Shown here piece by piece: positions 24,826 through 36,640 of a stretch of DNA of 64,000 bases. Under the pieces are notes generated by a model, which saw only the letters and a program-made list of their open reading frames with translations, was not told the DNA's origin and made no database searches. This DNA is from Gammaproteobacteria bacterium (lineage in GTDB: Bacteria > Pseudomonadota > Gammaproteobacteria > Steroidobacterales > Woeseiaceae): the NCBI GenBank assembly GCA_030429005.1, contig JAUIDP010000009.1, forward strand, positions 1 to 64,000, in the 5' to 3' direction. Both the position numbers and the translations under genes were made by a program. The stretch's first letter is position 1. Every line of letters begins with the position of its first letter.

Positions 24826-25710
24826 CTACGGGTTGGATAGGCTGTATACATAGGCGGCGAGAATCCGGGCCCGGTCGGCACCGATCAGGTCGCCATGCGC
24901 CGGCATCACGCCGTTGCGCCCTTCCAGCAGCGTCTTGCGAATGGCCTGTGGAGAGCTGCCGTATAACCAGGTATCGTCGACGAGACTGGGTGCACCGAGC
25001 ACCTGGTTGCCGGTACCGGTCGGGCCGTGACAGGCAACACACAAGGTCATGTACCTGGCGTGCGCCGGGGAATCCTGGTCGAGGCCGTCCTGCATCGATT
25101 GCACGTAGCTGACCATCTCGTCGACACCCTGGTCACCGCCCAGCGCAGCGCCCAGCGCCGGCATCACGCCGCTGCGGCCATTCAGGATGCTCTGTTCGAT
25201 TTGCTGCGGTGATCCGCCATACAGCCAGTCATCGTCGGTCAGGTTCGGGAAGCCGCGGGCACCCATGGCGGTTGAACCGTGGCACTGCGAACAGTAGTTC
25301 GCATACAGGCTGGCGCCGACACCGAGCGCTGCCGGGTCCCTGGCAAGGTCCGCGAAGTCCTGTTCGGCAAACGCCGCGAACATCGGTCCGTATTCGGCTT
25401 CGGCTGCGGCCACTTCGGCTTCATATTGCTGTTCCTGGCTCCAGTCACCGACACCCTCAAAGTCCCCCATGCCCGGGTACCAGACGAGGTACAGGGCCGA
25501 CCAGATGACAGTGAGAATGAACAGCCAGAACCACCACATGGGCAACGGGTTGTTCAGCTCACGAATATCCTCATCCCAGACGTGTGCCTCGGACTCGGCG
25601 ATTTCCTCTTTCGACGCACGTTGTTTGTTGGCGTAGGTGACCACCCAGAAACAGGCCACCAGTGTGGCTACGGTGCCAATGATCACGTACCAGCTCCACG
25701 CGTTACTCAT
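24826..25710 (-). CDS. ccoP: cbb3 cytochrome oxidase diheme subunit III
   Basis: A 294-residue protein. One N-terminal membrane anchor (WYVIIGTVATLVACFWVVTYANK), the conserved WDEDIRELNNPLPMWWFWLF segment with a second helix, then two cytochrome c domains with CSQCHG and CVACHG. Met ligands are expected in GVMPALG and GVMPAHG. It carries electrons to CcoO/CcoN. It overlaps ccoQ by four bases (ATGA). Confidence 0.95.
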   Translation of the reverse strand: MSNAWSWYVIIGTVATLVACFWVVTYANKQRASKEEIAESEAHVWDEDIRELNNPLPMWWFWLFILTVIWSALYLVWYPGMGDFEGVGDWSQEQQYEAEVAAAEAEYGPMFAAFAEQDFADLARDPAALGVGASLYANYCSQCHGSTAMGARGFPNLTDDDWLYGGSPQQIEQSILNGRSGVMPALGAALGGDQGVDEMVSYVQSMQDGLDQDSPAHARYMTLCVACHGPTGTGNQVLGAPSLVDDTWLYGSSPQAIRKTLLEGRNGVMPAHGDLIGADRARILAAYVYSLSNP

Positions 25711-25889
25711 GCGTTGTGCTCCTTTTCGATTTCTTCAGGCGGCAACCGACCATCGTCGTCTGCCAGTGGCAGCTGTGCTGCCGCGTCGTACTCCGTCTTG
25801 CGTTTGCGGCTCCAGCTCCATGCCCACAGGCCGAGGAACAGCAGCAGGATTGCCAGTGTAATCAAGCCTCTGACGGTTCCGATATCCAT
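25707..25889 (-). CDS. ccoQ: cbb3 oxidase subunit CcoQ
   Basis: A 60-residue protein with one membrane helix (LITLAILLLFLGLWAWSWSRKRKTEYDAAA) and an acidic tail, the standard CcoQ/FixQ layout. It stabilises the interaction of CcoP with the core. It is placed between ccoO and ccoP. Confidence 0.9.
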   Translation of the reverse strand: MDIGTVRGLITLAILLLFLGLWAWSWSRKRKTEYDAAAQLPLADDDGRLPPEEIEKEHNA

Positions 25890-25898
25890 GTCACTCGC

Positions 25899-26504
25899 CT
25901 AACGCGCAGACCTGACGATGCCGAGGTTTTGCAAATAGGCAATCAGGGCATCCATCTCGGTCTTGCCGGCGACGCTTTCGGCGGCCGCCGCGATCTGCTC
26001 GTCGGTGTACGGGTCGCCGAGGAACTGCAGTGCGCGCATCCTGGCCGCGATGTCGTCGCCATCGAGCATGGCATCCTGCAGCCACGGGTAGGCGGGCATG
26101 TTTGACTCCGGTACGACGTCACGCGGATTGATCATGTGGATACGGTGCCAGTCGTCGCTGTAACGCCTGCCGACGCGGGCGAGGTCCGGGCCGGTTCGCT
26201 TGGATCCAAACTGGAATGGGCGGTCGTAGACGAATTCCCCGGCCACCGAGTACGGTCCATAGCGTTCTGTCTCACTGCGAAACGGCCGAATTTGCTGCGA
26301 ATGACAGCCATAGCAACCTTCGCGCACATAGATGTCCCGTCCCGCAAGTTGCAGGGCGGGGTACGGCTCAACGCCCTCGTAGGGCTCGGTTGCATCGGCG
26401 CTGACCATCAATGGCAGGATTTCGATCAGGCCGCCGATGCTGATCACGATCACGATCAGGACGGCCATCAGGTTGACGTTTTTTTCTATGACTTCATGTT
26501 TCAT
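25899..26504 (-). CDS. ccoO: cbb3 oxidase monoheme subunit II
   Basis: A 201-residue protein with an N-terminal membrane helix ([21 protein letters not shown]), the heme site [14 protein letters not shown], and SNMPAYPWL supplying the Met ligand. CcoO is a membrane-anchored cytochrome c that delivers electrons to the heme-copper core. It follows ccoN by 10 bases. Confidence 0.95.
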   Translation of the reverse strand: MKHEVIEKNVNLMAVLIVIVISIGGLIEILPLMVSADATEPYEGVEPYPALQLAGRDIYVREGCYGCHSQQIRPFRSETERYGPYSVAGEFVYDRPFQFGSKRTGPDLARVGRRYSDDWHRIHMINPRDVVPESNMPAYPWLQDAMLDGDDIAARMRALQFLGDPYTDEQIAAAAESVAGKTEMDALIAYLQNLGIVRSAR

Positions 26505-26514
26505 GCCGCTAACC

Positions 26515-27930
26515 TCACGCCGGCTGGATGACGGCGACAGGTTCGGGTTTGACCCGCCTGATCGTCATGTAAACGTTGTAAACCATCACCAGCATGCCGG
26601 TGAAGAAGATCAGTCCACCGAGCAGGCGAATGCCGTAGTACGGGTAGGTGAACTTGATGCTCTCGATGAACGAATAGGTCAGCGTGCCGTCGTCGTTCAG
26701 CGCCCGCCACATGAGGCCCTGGGTTATGCCGGAAATCCACATCGAAACGGCATACAACACGACGCCGATTGTCGATGTCCAGAAATGCACGTCGATGAGT
26801 CGGGTCGAGTACATGCCGGCCTTGTTGAACAGCCGTGGAATCAGGCAGTACATCGAGCCGATTGTCATCATGGCGACCCAGCCCAGGGCGCCCGAGTGCA
26901 CGTGGCCGATGGTCCAGTCCGTGTAGTGCGACAGAGCATTCACGGTCTTGATTGACATCATCGGACCCTCGAACGTCGACATGCCGTAGAACGACAGCGA
27001 CACGATCATGAATTTGAGGATCGGATCGGTGCGCAGCTTGTGCCAGGCGCCGGACAGCGTCATGATGCCGTTGATCATGCCGCCCCAGGACGGTGCCAGC
27101 AGGATGATGGAAAACACCATGCCCAGGGACTGGGCCCAGTTCGGCAACGAGGTGTAGTGCAGGTGATGCGGGCCGGCCCACATGTAGATCGCGATCAATG
27201 CCCAGAAATGCACCACCGACAGCCGGTAGGAATAGATCGGTCGTTGTGCCTGCTTTGGTACGAAGTAGTACATCATGCCGAGGAAGCCTGCCGTCAGGAA
27301 AAAGCCCACGGCATTGTGGCCATACCACCACTGCATCATGGCATCGACGACACCGCTGTAAATCGGGTACGACTTCCACAGCGAGACCGGCACGGCAAGG
27401 TTGTTGAAGATATGCAATACGGCGACCGTCAGGATATACGCGCCGTAGAACCAGTTGGCGACGTAGATGTGCTTGACCCGGCGGCGTCCGATTGTGACAA
27501 AGAAGACGATCGCGAAAGACACCCAGACGACAGCGATCAGCAGGTCGATAGGCCATTCGAGTTCTGCGTATTCCTTGCTCTGCGTGATTCCCAGCGGCAG
27601 CGTGATTGCCGCCAGCACGATAACGAGTTGCCAGCCCCAGAAGGTGAATGCGGCCAGCTTGTCAAATGCGAGCCGCACATGGCAGGTTCGCTGCACCACG
27701 TAGTAGGCCGTAGCAAACAGTGCCGAACCGCCAAACGCGAAAATCACAGCGTTGGTATGCAGCGGGCGCAGGCGGCTGTAGGTCAGCCAGGGCACATCCA
27801 TGCTCAGCTGTGGCCAGATCAGCTGTGCCGCAATGATAATGCCGACGAGCATGCCGACCACGCCCCAGACCACGGTCATGATCGCAAACTGGCGTACAAC
27901 CTTGTCGTTGTAACTCGATTGAAGGTCCAT
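26515..27930 (-). CDS. ccoN: cbb3 oxidase catalytic subunit I
   Basis: A 471-residue polytopic protein with about 12 membrane segments. The low-spin heme His is in [14 protein letters not shown], CuB ligands are in [12 protein letters not shown] and [10 protein letters not shown], and the high-spin heme His is in [10 protein letters not shown]. This is the oxygen-reducing, proton-pumping subunit of the high-affinity C-type oxidase used at low oxygen. It is the first gene of the ccoNOQP-G-H-I-S group; its promoter must lie in 27931-28031. Confidence 0.97.
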   Translation of the reverse strand: MDLQSSYNDKVVRQFAIMTVVWGVVGMLVGIIIAAQLIWPQLSMDVPWLTYSRLRPLHTNAVIFAFGGSALFATAYYVVQRTCHVRLAFDKLAAFTFWGWQLVIVLAAITLPLGITQSKEYAELEWPIDLLIAVVWVSFAIVFFVTIGRRRVKHIYVANWFYGAYILTVAVLHIFNNLAVPVSLWKSYPIYSGVVDAMMQWWYGHNAVGFFLTAGFLGMMYYFVPKQAQRPIYSYRLSVVHFWALIAIYMWAGPHHLHYTSLPNWAQSLGMVFSIILLAPSWGGMINGIMTLSGAWHKLRTDPILKFMIVSLSFYGMSTFEGPMMSIKTVNALSHYTDWTIGHVHSGALGWVAMMTIGSMYCLIPRLFNKAGMYSTRLIDVHFWTSTIGVVLYAVSMWISGITQGLMWRALNDDGTLTYSFIESIKFTYPYYGIRLLGGLIFFTGMLVMVYNVYMTIRRVKPEPVAVIQPA

Positions 27931-27941
27931 AATGTATTTGC

Positions 27942-27964
27942 CTTAGCTAAGTCGTTATTTTTCG
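27942..27964. promoter_or_regulatory. ccoN upstream elements
   Basis: The 101-base gap before ccoN contains the palindrome CTTAGCTAAG (27942-27951) and TATTTTTCG (27956-27964) followed by GGCTTATC. The 9-mer TATTTTTCG recurs at 37696 before the usp gene in the same relation to a coding strand. I found no TTGAT-N4-ATCAA FNR box here. Confidence 0.3.
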
Positions 27965-28031
27965 GGCTTATCTTGCCAGACGCGACGATGTCAGAGACAT
28001 TCTGTCCTCGCCATAGGCACAAACCGCTATT

Positions 28032-28850
28032 TTATTTGTTGCGCGGTGTTGCTGTCACGCCTGCCTCGTGACGTGGGAAATCGCTGGCATCGATTGTTTC
28101 CAGGTATCCCTGCCAGGCACCGTAGCCGATGACCGGCAGAATAATCACCAGGCCGATGAACGCCGTCAGTGCACCGACCGTCAGTCCCAGAACGATCAGG
28201 GCGAGCCAGATCATCATCGCGAGCTTGTTGCGCAGTACCGCGTTGATCGACGTGACGATTGCCGTGACGCTGTCGACATCGCGATGCACGATCATTGGTA
28301 GCGCAAACGCGCTGGCGGAAAAAGTCACGATAGCGAAGAAAGCGCCGACGATGGTGCCGACAGTGAGATAGCCGGCGAGCTCGGAAAAATCCGGGTTGCC
28401 AGACGTCGGCAGGAACACGCTGACCATGGCGCCGGCCCTGGCCCAGACCATGAAAATGACCAGTAATGCCAGGGCGAAAACCATCTCATTGCCCAGGTAA
28501 CGCCTGAACGCTGCGCGCAAACTGCGCCGCAACAGGGGCTGTTGGCCACGTTCGAGCTGCGCACGGATGGCGTACAGGCCGATGCAGGTGAGTGGTGCCA
28601 GGAATGCGAAGCCGCCGATCATTGCCAGCATCAGCCACTGGCTGCCATAGGCCCAGGCGACATAGGACACCAGGCCCATCGTCGCTGCCATGAAAATGCC
28701 GTAGGCGGCGCTTTGCCGCGGCGCCTGCCTGAAATCCGCCCAGCCTTTCTGTAGCCAGCCAAGCGGTGCAAGCGGCGCAATTTTCCTGCAGGGTGCCGCG
28801 AACGGCATCGTCGATCGGTCGAACGTTGCGGGTTCTTCTTCAGTCGTCAT
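28032..28850 (-). CDS. DUF2189 family membrane protein
   Basis: A 272-residue protein with roughly six hydrophobic segments. LGWLQKGWADFRQAPRQSAAYGIFMA and ASAFALPMIVHRDVDSVTAIVTSINAVLRNKLAMMIWLALIV are the family's recognisable parts. Its function is unknown; members often sit near cbb3 oxidase genes, as here, directly upstream of ccoN on the same strand. The divergent neighbour is a sensor kinase. Confidence 0.8.
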   Translation of the reverse strand: MTTEEEPATFDRSTMPFAAPCRKIAPLAPLGWLQKGWADFRQAPRQSAAYGIFMAATMGLVSYVAWAYGSQWLMLAMIGGFAFLAPLTCIGLYAIRAQLERGQQPLLRRSLRAAFRRYLGNEMVFALALLVIFMVWARAGAMVSVFLPTSGNPDFSELAGYLTVGTIVGAFFAIVTFSASAFALPMIVHRDVDSVTAIVTSINAVLRNKLAMMIWLALIVLGLTVGALTAFIGLVIILPVIGYGAWQGYLETIDASDFPRHEAGVTATPRNK

Positions 28851-28892
28851 ACTGATCGTATCCAGGCGGCTGCCCCGGGCCGGTTGCTACTC

Positions 28893-28967
28893 ATTATAGG
28901 GGACGCCACGAATTCCGCAGCAGTCCGTCACGAATACGGCTGTCGCGCCGGTGTCTGCCGGTATAAT
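28893..28967. promoter_or_regulatory. Divergent -10 elements for DUF2189 and sensor kinase genes
   Basis: A TATAAT at 28962-28967 lies 33 bases before the kinase ATG. On the opposite strand another TATAAT (28893-28898) lies 43 bases before the DUF2189 start. The matching -35 regions are poor, so both promoters may need an activator. Confidence 0.4.
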
Positions 28968-28999
28968 TGCCGAATCCGCCGGGGCGATGGACAGGTTTT

Positions 29000-30550
29000 A
29001 TGGACGCGACCGAAAAAAGAGCAATCGAATCCGAAACCTGGTTTCAGACGCTGCTCGATTCTGCGCCGGATGCAATGGTCATCGTCAATGCAGACGGCGA
29101 AATCGCAACGGTTAACAACCAGGCACTGGCGATGTTCGGCTACGACCGGGCCGAACTGCAGGGCCACAAAATCGAGAAACTGATGCCGGCGGAGCTGCGG
29201 TCGCGCCATGAAGCACACCGGGCGAACTACGTGGCAGACCCCAAAGTCCGGCTCATGGGCGTGGGATTGGAGCTGCTGGCGCAACGCAAGAACGGTGACG
29301 TATTCCCGGTGGAGATCAGCTTGAGCCCGGTGCAACTGGAGTCAGCCTTTTTTGTCTCCAGCGTCATACGCGACGTTTCCGAGAGAAAGAAGATGGAGCG
29401 GGAAATCATCGCGGCACGCCGGGAAGCGGAGCGGGCAAACCGGGCCAATAGCGCATTCCTGGCGGCAGCCAGCCACGACCTGCGGCAGCCCGTACAGGCG
29501 CTGAGCCTGTTAAACGGTGCGCTACGACGCACGGTGACCGATTCGCGCGCACTTGAAATGATCGATCACCAGGAGCATTCGCTGACGGCGATGACAAATC
29601 TCCTGAATTCGCTGCTGGACATCAGCCGGCTCGATGGCGGTGCCATCCAGCCCGAACTGGAGGATTTCCCGATGCAGCAGCTGATCGACCGCCTGTCGGC
29701 GGAGTTCGCTCGCCAGGCGCACCAGAAAGGACTGGAATTTTCGGCGGAGTCCTGTGGAGCGCGGGTCAGGAGCGACCCGAACCTCCTGGGCGAAATCATC
29801 CAGAACCTGGTATCCAATGCGATCCGGTACACCGACAAAGGTAGCGTACGGCTACGCTGCGTCGAATCGGGCAATCGCTGCGAGATTCGCGTGGAGGATA
29901 CCGGCGTCGGGATCGAGGCTGACGAGATCGACCGGATATTCGAGGAATTTCACCAGGTCAAAATGCCCGGTGCGACCAAGGAAGGCTTCGGTCTCGGCCT
30001 GGCGATCGTCCGCAGGCTGACGGACTTGCTGGGCCACGAGGTTGCGGTCGAGTCGACGCCCGGTGAGGGTTCCTGTTTCACGCTGGCAGTTCCTGTTCTC
30101 GACGCTGCCGCGTCGCCGGAGCGGGTACCGGCTGCAGAAGACCAGGCGGTCGTGGGTCATGCCACCGGCGTCGTTGTGCTGATCGAAGACGACACCAATG
30201 TCGCCAATGCCTGGAGCTTGTTGCTGCTGGCCGAAGGGTTCGAGGTCGAAGTCTGTGCATCCGTTGCCGATGTCAGGACGCTGATCGGGCAGCTGGGCGA
30301 ACAGCCGGTCCTGCTGGTATCGGACTTCTACCTGCTCGACGGTTCAACCGGTGTTGAAGCTGTGTCCATGGTCCGGCGGCATTACGACGCCGAGATACCA
30401 GCCTTTATTGTCACGGGCGATACGTCAAAGATAGTGACCGAAGCGCGCCTGCTGGATAACTGTGCCTTGCTGAGCAAGCCGGTCAACGCGGCGCAAATGC
30501 TCGCTGCGGCAAAATTTGCGGCCAGCAGCGGCCAGGTCCCGTCGAGCTAG
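29000..30550 (+). CDS. PAS-domain hybrid sensor histidine kinase
   Basis: About 516 residues from the ATG at 29000 (MDATEKRA). Domains in order: a FixL-like PAS domain (TLLDSAPDAMVIVNADGEIATVNNQALAMFGYDRAEL to VIRDVSERKKME), HisKA with the phospho-His in FLAAASHDLRQPVQALSLL, HATPase_c (IIQNLVSNAIRYT, EDTGVGIE, GLGLAIVRRL) and a C-terminal receiver domain (VVLIEDDTNVANAW...LLVSDFYLLDG). No membrane helix is seen, so it is cytoplasmic. The heme-ligand His of FixL (in its DPHIIG segment) is not present in the matching DPKVRLMGVG, so heme-based oxygen sensing is doubtful. No partner regulator is adjacent. Confidence 0.9.
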   Translation: MDATEKRAIESETWFQTLLDSAPDAMVIVNADGEIATVNNQALAMFGYDRAELQGHKIEKLMPAELRSRHEAHRANYVADPKVRLMGVGLELLAQRKNGDVFPVEISLSPVQLESAFFVSSVIRDVSERKKMEREIIAARREAERANRANSAFLAAASHDLRQPVQALSLLNGALRRTVTDSRALEMIDHQEHSLTAMTNLLNSLLDISRLDGGAIQPELEDFPMQQLIDRLSAEFARQAHQKGLEFSAESCGARVRSDPNLLGEIIQNLVSNAIRYTDKGSVRLRCVESGNRCEIRVEDTGVGIEADEIDRIFEEFHQVKMPGATKEGFGLGLAIVRRLTDLLGHEVAVESTPGEGSCFTLAVPVLDAAASPERVPAAEDQAVVGHATGVVVLIEDDTNVANAWSLLLLAEGFEVEVCASVADVRTLIGQLGEQPVLLVSDFYLLDGSTGVEAVSMVRRHYDAEIPAFIVTGDTSKIVTEARLLDNCALLSKPVNAAQMLAAAKFAASSGQVPSS

Positions 30551-30557
30551 CTGTCCG

Positions 30558-30923
30558 TTATTGCCACGGAAGCGGCGATTTGCTGATGGCAACGCTGACC
30601 ACGTAGGTAAAGGTCACGACGGCGCCGACAAACGCGATCTGCCGAACGCGCGCGCTGCGACCGTGCCGCAGCGCGATTGCACCGAGGACGATATAAACGG
30701 CCAGGCCTGCAAACTTGGCGAGCAGCCAGTGATTTTGCAGCAGGTCGAGGTGCAGCCGCACAACCATTGCAATACCGGTCGCCAGAAACAGCGTATCGAT
30801 AACGTGCGGCAAGGTACGCGTAACGCGGTGGTGTATCCGTGGAGACGAGCGCGCCAACCAGGCGTAACGCAGCACAAAGCCCGAGATAGTCAGCAAGGCC
30901 AGGAACTGGTGCAGGTTCTTCAT
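30558..30923 (-). CDS. SirB2 family membrane protein
   Basis: A 121-residue protein with four hydrophobic segments: LHQFLALLTISGFVLRYAWL, HVIDTLFLATGIAMVV, WLLAKFAGLAVYIVLGAIAL and IAFVGAVVTFTYVVSVAIS. Length and the RVTRTLPHVIDTLFL block match the SirB2/invasion gene expression up-regulator family. Molecular function unknown. Convergent with the kinase gene, 7 bases apart. Confidence 0.8.
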   Translation of the reverse strand: MKNLHQFLALLTISGFVLRYAWLARSSPRIHHRVTRTLPHVIDTLFLATGIAMVVRLHLDLLQNHWLLAKFAGLAVYIVLGAIALRHGRSARVRQIAFVGAVVTFTYVVSVAISKSPLPWQ

Positions 30924-30952
30924 ATTGCAGTTCTTCTACGCAACTTCCGCTA

Positions 30953-30977
30953 TTCGATAAGGGTTCCTACCTATAGT
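30953..30977 (+). promoter_or_regulatory. Promoter region of the TonB receptor-nirS-porin group
   Basis: TTCGATAAGGG (30953-30963) and CTACCTAT (30967-30974) lie about 70-90 bases before the receptor gene. TATAGT (30972-30977) could be the -10 element. Both longer motifs recur in the usp upstream region, and TACCTAT fits the NarL-type heptamer TACYYMT. The rest of 30924-31039 shows no other clear signal. Confidence 0.4.
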
Positions 30978-31039
30978 TTTCCAAACAGCAGTTCGAAAGG
31001 ATCAGTGTAGCTTACGACGAGATTCCGTCGGTACCGCAT

Positions 31040-33226
31040 ATGCTGACTCGGACAATGAGATCTTGCCTGACCTCTGCACCATTGCTGACAGTGGGGTTCG
31101 TCGTGATCGGCCCGGTTTGCCCGCACGCTGCGGCAGCCGAGGATACCGCGATTGACCAGGTTGTCGTTGTTGCGCACAAGGACGAGCGACCCCTGCGCGA
31201 GATTGCGTCAAACGTGACAGTCGTAACGCGGGCCGACCTGAACGACCAGGTCGCTACATCAATCAACGACGTGCTGCGCTACGTGCCCGGAATTGACTAC
31301 GAGGCAGCAGGAACCCGCTTCGGCACCGAAGGCATCAATATACGAGGGATCGGCGGCAATCGGGTCGCCATTGTCGTCGATGGTGTGCCGCTATCGGACC
31401 ACTTCGATGTGGGCAGCTTTTCCAACGCAACCCGGGATTTCATCGACGCCGGCCTGATACAGAACGTTGAAATACTGCATGGTCCGGCCTCGGCACTGTA
31501 CGGCAGCTCGGCCATCGGTGGTGTCGTGGCCGTGCAAACCCCCGATCCGTTCGATCTCGCGGGCCAGGACGGTCTCGGCGGGGAGGTGCTTGCGACCTGG
31601 CAAGCTTATGACAGCAGCGCCCATTTACAGGGCATGGTCGGAATGGGCAGCCGCTCACTCGGGTTCATGGCCGGCGTCAGCCTGCACGACGGCCAACAGG
31701 TCGAGTCGGCCGCAGCAGCGGACTCGCTGGATCGCAGGGACACTGAGCGGCAGACCGTTTTGCTGAAACTTCTCGGCGATGATCGTCACGGCAACACCTG
31801 GCGCGGCGAATACATTCACCAGCGATCCGATACCAGGTCCGACCTGAATTCCCTGCTCGGCCAGGGACGCTATCGCACGACGACTGCGCTGGAGGGCGAC
31901 GATCTCTACGACATCGACCTCGTCATTGTGGCCTATGAATTCGGTGCGGCGGATAGCTGGATTGACGACGGAGTTGTGCGCGGTTTCTTCGAGATCGCGA
32001 CGGTAGAGCAGGACACGCTGGATGAGCGCGCGGCAGCCGCAAGCCCGGTGTCGATCGATCGCTTCTTTTCCTTCGAGCAGGAAATCTCGGGTCTTGAGGT
32101 CAATCTCTGGAAGGAGCTTGAGACAGCAGCAGTCCATCATCGCCTCGGTTTCGGGGTCGAATATCGGCAACGCGAGACGGAAGAATATCGCGATGGATTG
32201 TCGACCGACCTCACGACCGGGGAGCAGACCAGCAACCTCCTCGGCGAGCAGTTTCCTTTGCGTGATTTTCCGCTGTCCACAACCCGCGAGACGGCAGCCT
32301 ATATCGAAGACACGATGTCTGTCGGCAAGTGGACACTGATTGCGGCACTGCGAGCGGATCGCTTCGAGCTGTCCCCGAGCCAGGATCCGATGTACCTGGA
32401 GGACTACCCGTTTGCCGAGCTGGTATCGATTGACGAGTCCGAACTGTCGCCCAAAGCGGGCGTGATATACCACGCCAGTGGTGCACTCGATATCTATTTG
32501 CAGTATTCGCACGGCTTCCGCGCACCACCTTATGCGGATGCCAACATTGGCCTCGAAGTCCCCTTTTTCAACTATCGCGCGATCCCGAATCCGGACCTCA
32601 GGTCGGAAACATCAGATGGCTTCGATCTCGGGCTGCGCTGGAACGGTGCGCGATCGACCGCGCGCCTCTCGGTGTTCGATACGCGCTACGAAAACTTCAT
32701 CGAATCCAAGGTACGACTGGGCGAGGACCCGGTCAGCAGCCGGGTCCTGTTCCAGTCACAGAACCTGCGCGAAGCCCGGATTCGCGGGCTGGAGGCGGGT
32801 TTTTCGACAGGGCTGGGCGGGGCATGGTCGCTCGATGGCTCAGCCTACTACGCGCACGGCGAAAACCGTGAAACGGGCGAGCCACTGAACTCGGTTGGTC
32901 CGGCACAGGCGGTAGTCGGGTTGGCATGGAGCTCGGCAGACGCCAATCGCGAGCTGCGGCTCAAGACTACGCTGACGGATAGCTGGTCCGAACGCAACGA
33001 ATCCGGTGGCGAACTGTTCAAACCGGACGGCTATGTCGTTCTTGACCTGTTTTTTTCCCAGCGTCTCGGAACGCGCACGATGTTGCGGGCCGGCATTCAC
33101 AACTTGACGGACAGAATCTACTGGAACTGGGCTGACGTGCGTGGCCTCGGCCCGGACGATCCGCTGCTGCCATACCTGGCGCAGGCGGGAACAAGCGCTT
33201 CTGTCAGCATCAACATCAACTGGTAA
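31040..33226 (+). CDS. TonB-dependent receptor, heme/hemoglobin type
   Basis: A 728-residue outer-membrane receptor. A signal peptide precedes AAAEDTAIDQVVVVAHKDERP (TonB-box region), and the plug has INDVLRYVPGIDYE, INIRGIGGNRVAIVVDGVPL and ILHGPASALYGSSAIGGVVAV. In the barrel, HGFRAPPY and NPDLRSETSDGFDLGLRW match the FRAP/NPDL motifs of heme and hemoglobin receptors. It probably imports heme. The gene is 22 bases upstream of a hemoprotein nitrite reductase gene, which fits a heme supply role. A second ATG at 31058 is a possible start. Confidence 0.85.
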   Translation: MLTRTMRSCLTSAPLLTVGFVVIGPVCPHAAAAEDTAIDQVVVVAHKDERPLREIASNVTVVTRADLNDQVATSINDVLRYVPGIDYEAAGTRFGTEGINIRGIGGNRVAIVVDGVPLSDHFDVGSFSNATRDFIDAGLIQNVEILHGPASALYGSSAIGGVVAVQTPDPFDLAGQDGLGGEVLATWQAYDSSAHLQGMVGMGSRSLGFMAGVSLHDGQQVESAAAADSLDRRDTERQTVLLKLLGDDRHGNTWRGEYIHQRSDTRSDLNSLLGQGRYRTTTALEGDDLYDIDLVIVAYEFGAADSWIDDGVVRGFFEIATVEQDTLDERAAAASPVSIDRFFSFEQEISGLEVNLWKELETAAVHHRLGFGVEYRQRETEEYRDGLSTDLTTGEQTSNLLGEQFPLRDFPLSTTRETAAYIEDTMSVGKWTLIAALRADRFELSPSQDPMYLEDYPFAELVSIDESELSPKAGVIYHASGALDIYLQYSHGFRAPPYADANIGLEVPFFNYRAIPNPDLRSETSDGFDLGLRWNGARSTARLSVFDTRYENFIESKVRLGEDPVSSRVLFQSQNLREARIRGLEAGFSTGLGGAWSLDGSAYYAHGENRETGEPLNSVGPAQAVVGLAWSSADANRELRLKTTLTDSWSERNESGGELFKPDGYVVLDLFFSQRLGTRTMLRAGIHNLTDRIYWNWADVRGLGPDDPLLPYLAQAGTSASVSININW

Positions 33227-33230
33227 TTAA

Positions 33231-35392
<2,162 letters not shown>

Positions 35393-35393
<1 letters not shown>

Positions 35394-36634
35394 TGCGCAG
35401 GCTGTCGGTAGTTCTGCTCCTGGTCACCGCGGTTTCAGTCGCGGCCCAGGAGCAGGCGCAACCGGAGGATCCGGCGGCAGACGATGACATCGTGACGGCG
35501 TTGATGTCGGGCGACCTGTTCCTTGGTCTTCGCGGCCGCTACGAGTTCGTCGATGACGACGGATTCGAAAAGGACGCCAATGCGACAACAACGCGCCTGC
35601 GGTTGAACTACAGGACCGGTAGCTGGAAGAACCTGACCGGGTTCGTTGAATTCGACCATGTCTTCAATGTGCTGCTGACGGACTACAATTCGGGTGCCGG
35701 CACCAGTCCGGGAAAGACAGAGTACCCGGTGATCGCCGACCCCGATGGTTCGGACCTGAACCAGTTGTACCTGGACTATGCATTCGACCCAAAGTGGAAC
35801 TTGCGAGTCGGCCGACAGCGAATCCTGCTGGACAACCAGCGCTTTGTCGGCGGTGTGGGCTGGCGCCAGAATGAGCAGACCTTTGATGCTGTCACCGCGA
35901 CAACCACAGCATTGGAAAATACAACGATTTTCTACAGCTATGTCGGCCAGGTACGGCGCGTATTCGGCCAGGCTGTGAGTGCCGGGCAGGCCAATGTTGA
36001 TACGCATCTGCTGAATGCAAGGTTCGATCTTGCTGACGACTGGTCCGTGACGCCGTACGTTTACCGGATTGATGACGATGACACGCCGGCTTTCTCGACA
36101 TTGACGATCGGCGCCCGGGCCAAAGGCAGTCTTTCGATCGGCGCCAGCAAGCTGGACTTGCTGGCCGAGTATGCGGCGCAATCGGACTCGGGCAATGCAC
36201 CGGTCAGCTACAGCGCCGACTACTACCACCTGACGGCAACCTGGGCGGTTGCCAGCGGCTTGTCCTTCGGCCTCGGCTTCGAGTCGCTGGGCGGGCACTC
36301 GAACCCGGGTAAGGCCTTTCGCACGCCGCTGGCGACACTGCACGCATTCAACGGTTGGGCAGACAAGTTTCTTGCGACCCCGGACAGCGGGCTGAATGAC
36401 TTGTACCTGAGTGCGAAACTGCCTGTTGGCAAGTGGAGCCTGGTGGCCGTGTATCATGACTTCGCCGCTGATATCGGCGGCGATGGCTACGGCGATGAGT
36501 TCGATGTGTCGGCATCACGCAAGTTCACCGATCGCTACGGCCTGCTGCTAAAAGGTGCTTTTTTCTCTGCCGATTCGGGCTCGGCTTTTACCGATACCAC
36601 CAAGCTCTGGGTAATGCTGACGGCGGAGTACTGA
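35393..36634 (+). CDS. Alginate-export-family outer membrane porin
   Basis: A 413-residue protein with a short signal peptide (RRLSVVLLLVTAVSVAAQ), then beta-barrel strands with alternating pattern (LFLGLRGRYEFVDDDGF, TTTRLRLNYRTGSWKNLTGFVEFD, LRVGRQRILLDNQRFVGGVGWRQ) and a final aromatic residue (LTAEY). The GRQRI.L.NQRF.G..GWRQN block is typical of the alginate_exp family. Substrate unknown. The ATG overlaps the nirS stop (TGATG), so the two are translationally coupled; a channel for nitrite or another anion is one possibility. Confidence 0.85.
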
Positions 36635-36640
36635 AGGCGC

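Noticed and set aside
27931-28031. FNR/ANR box before ccoN
   Set aside because: No TTGAT-N4-ATCAA or close variant is present.
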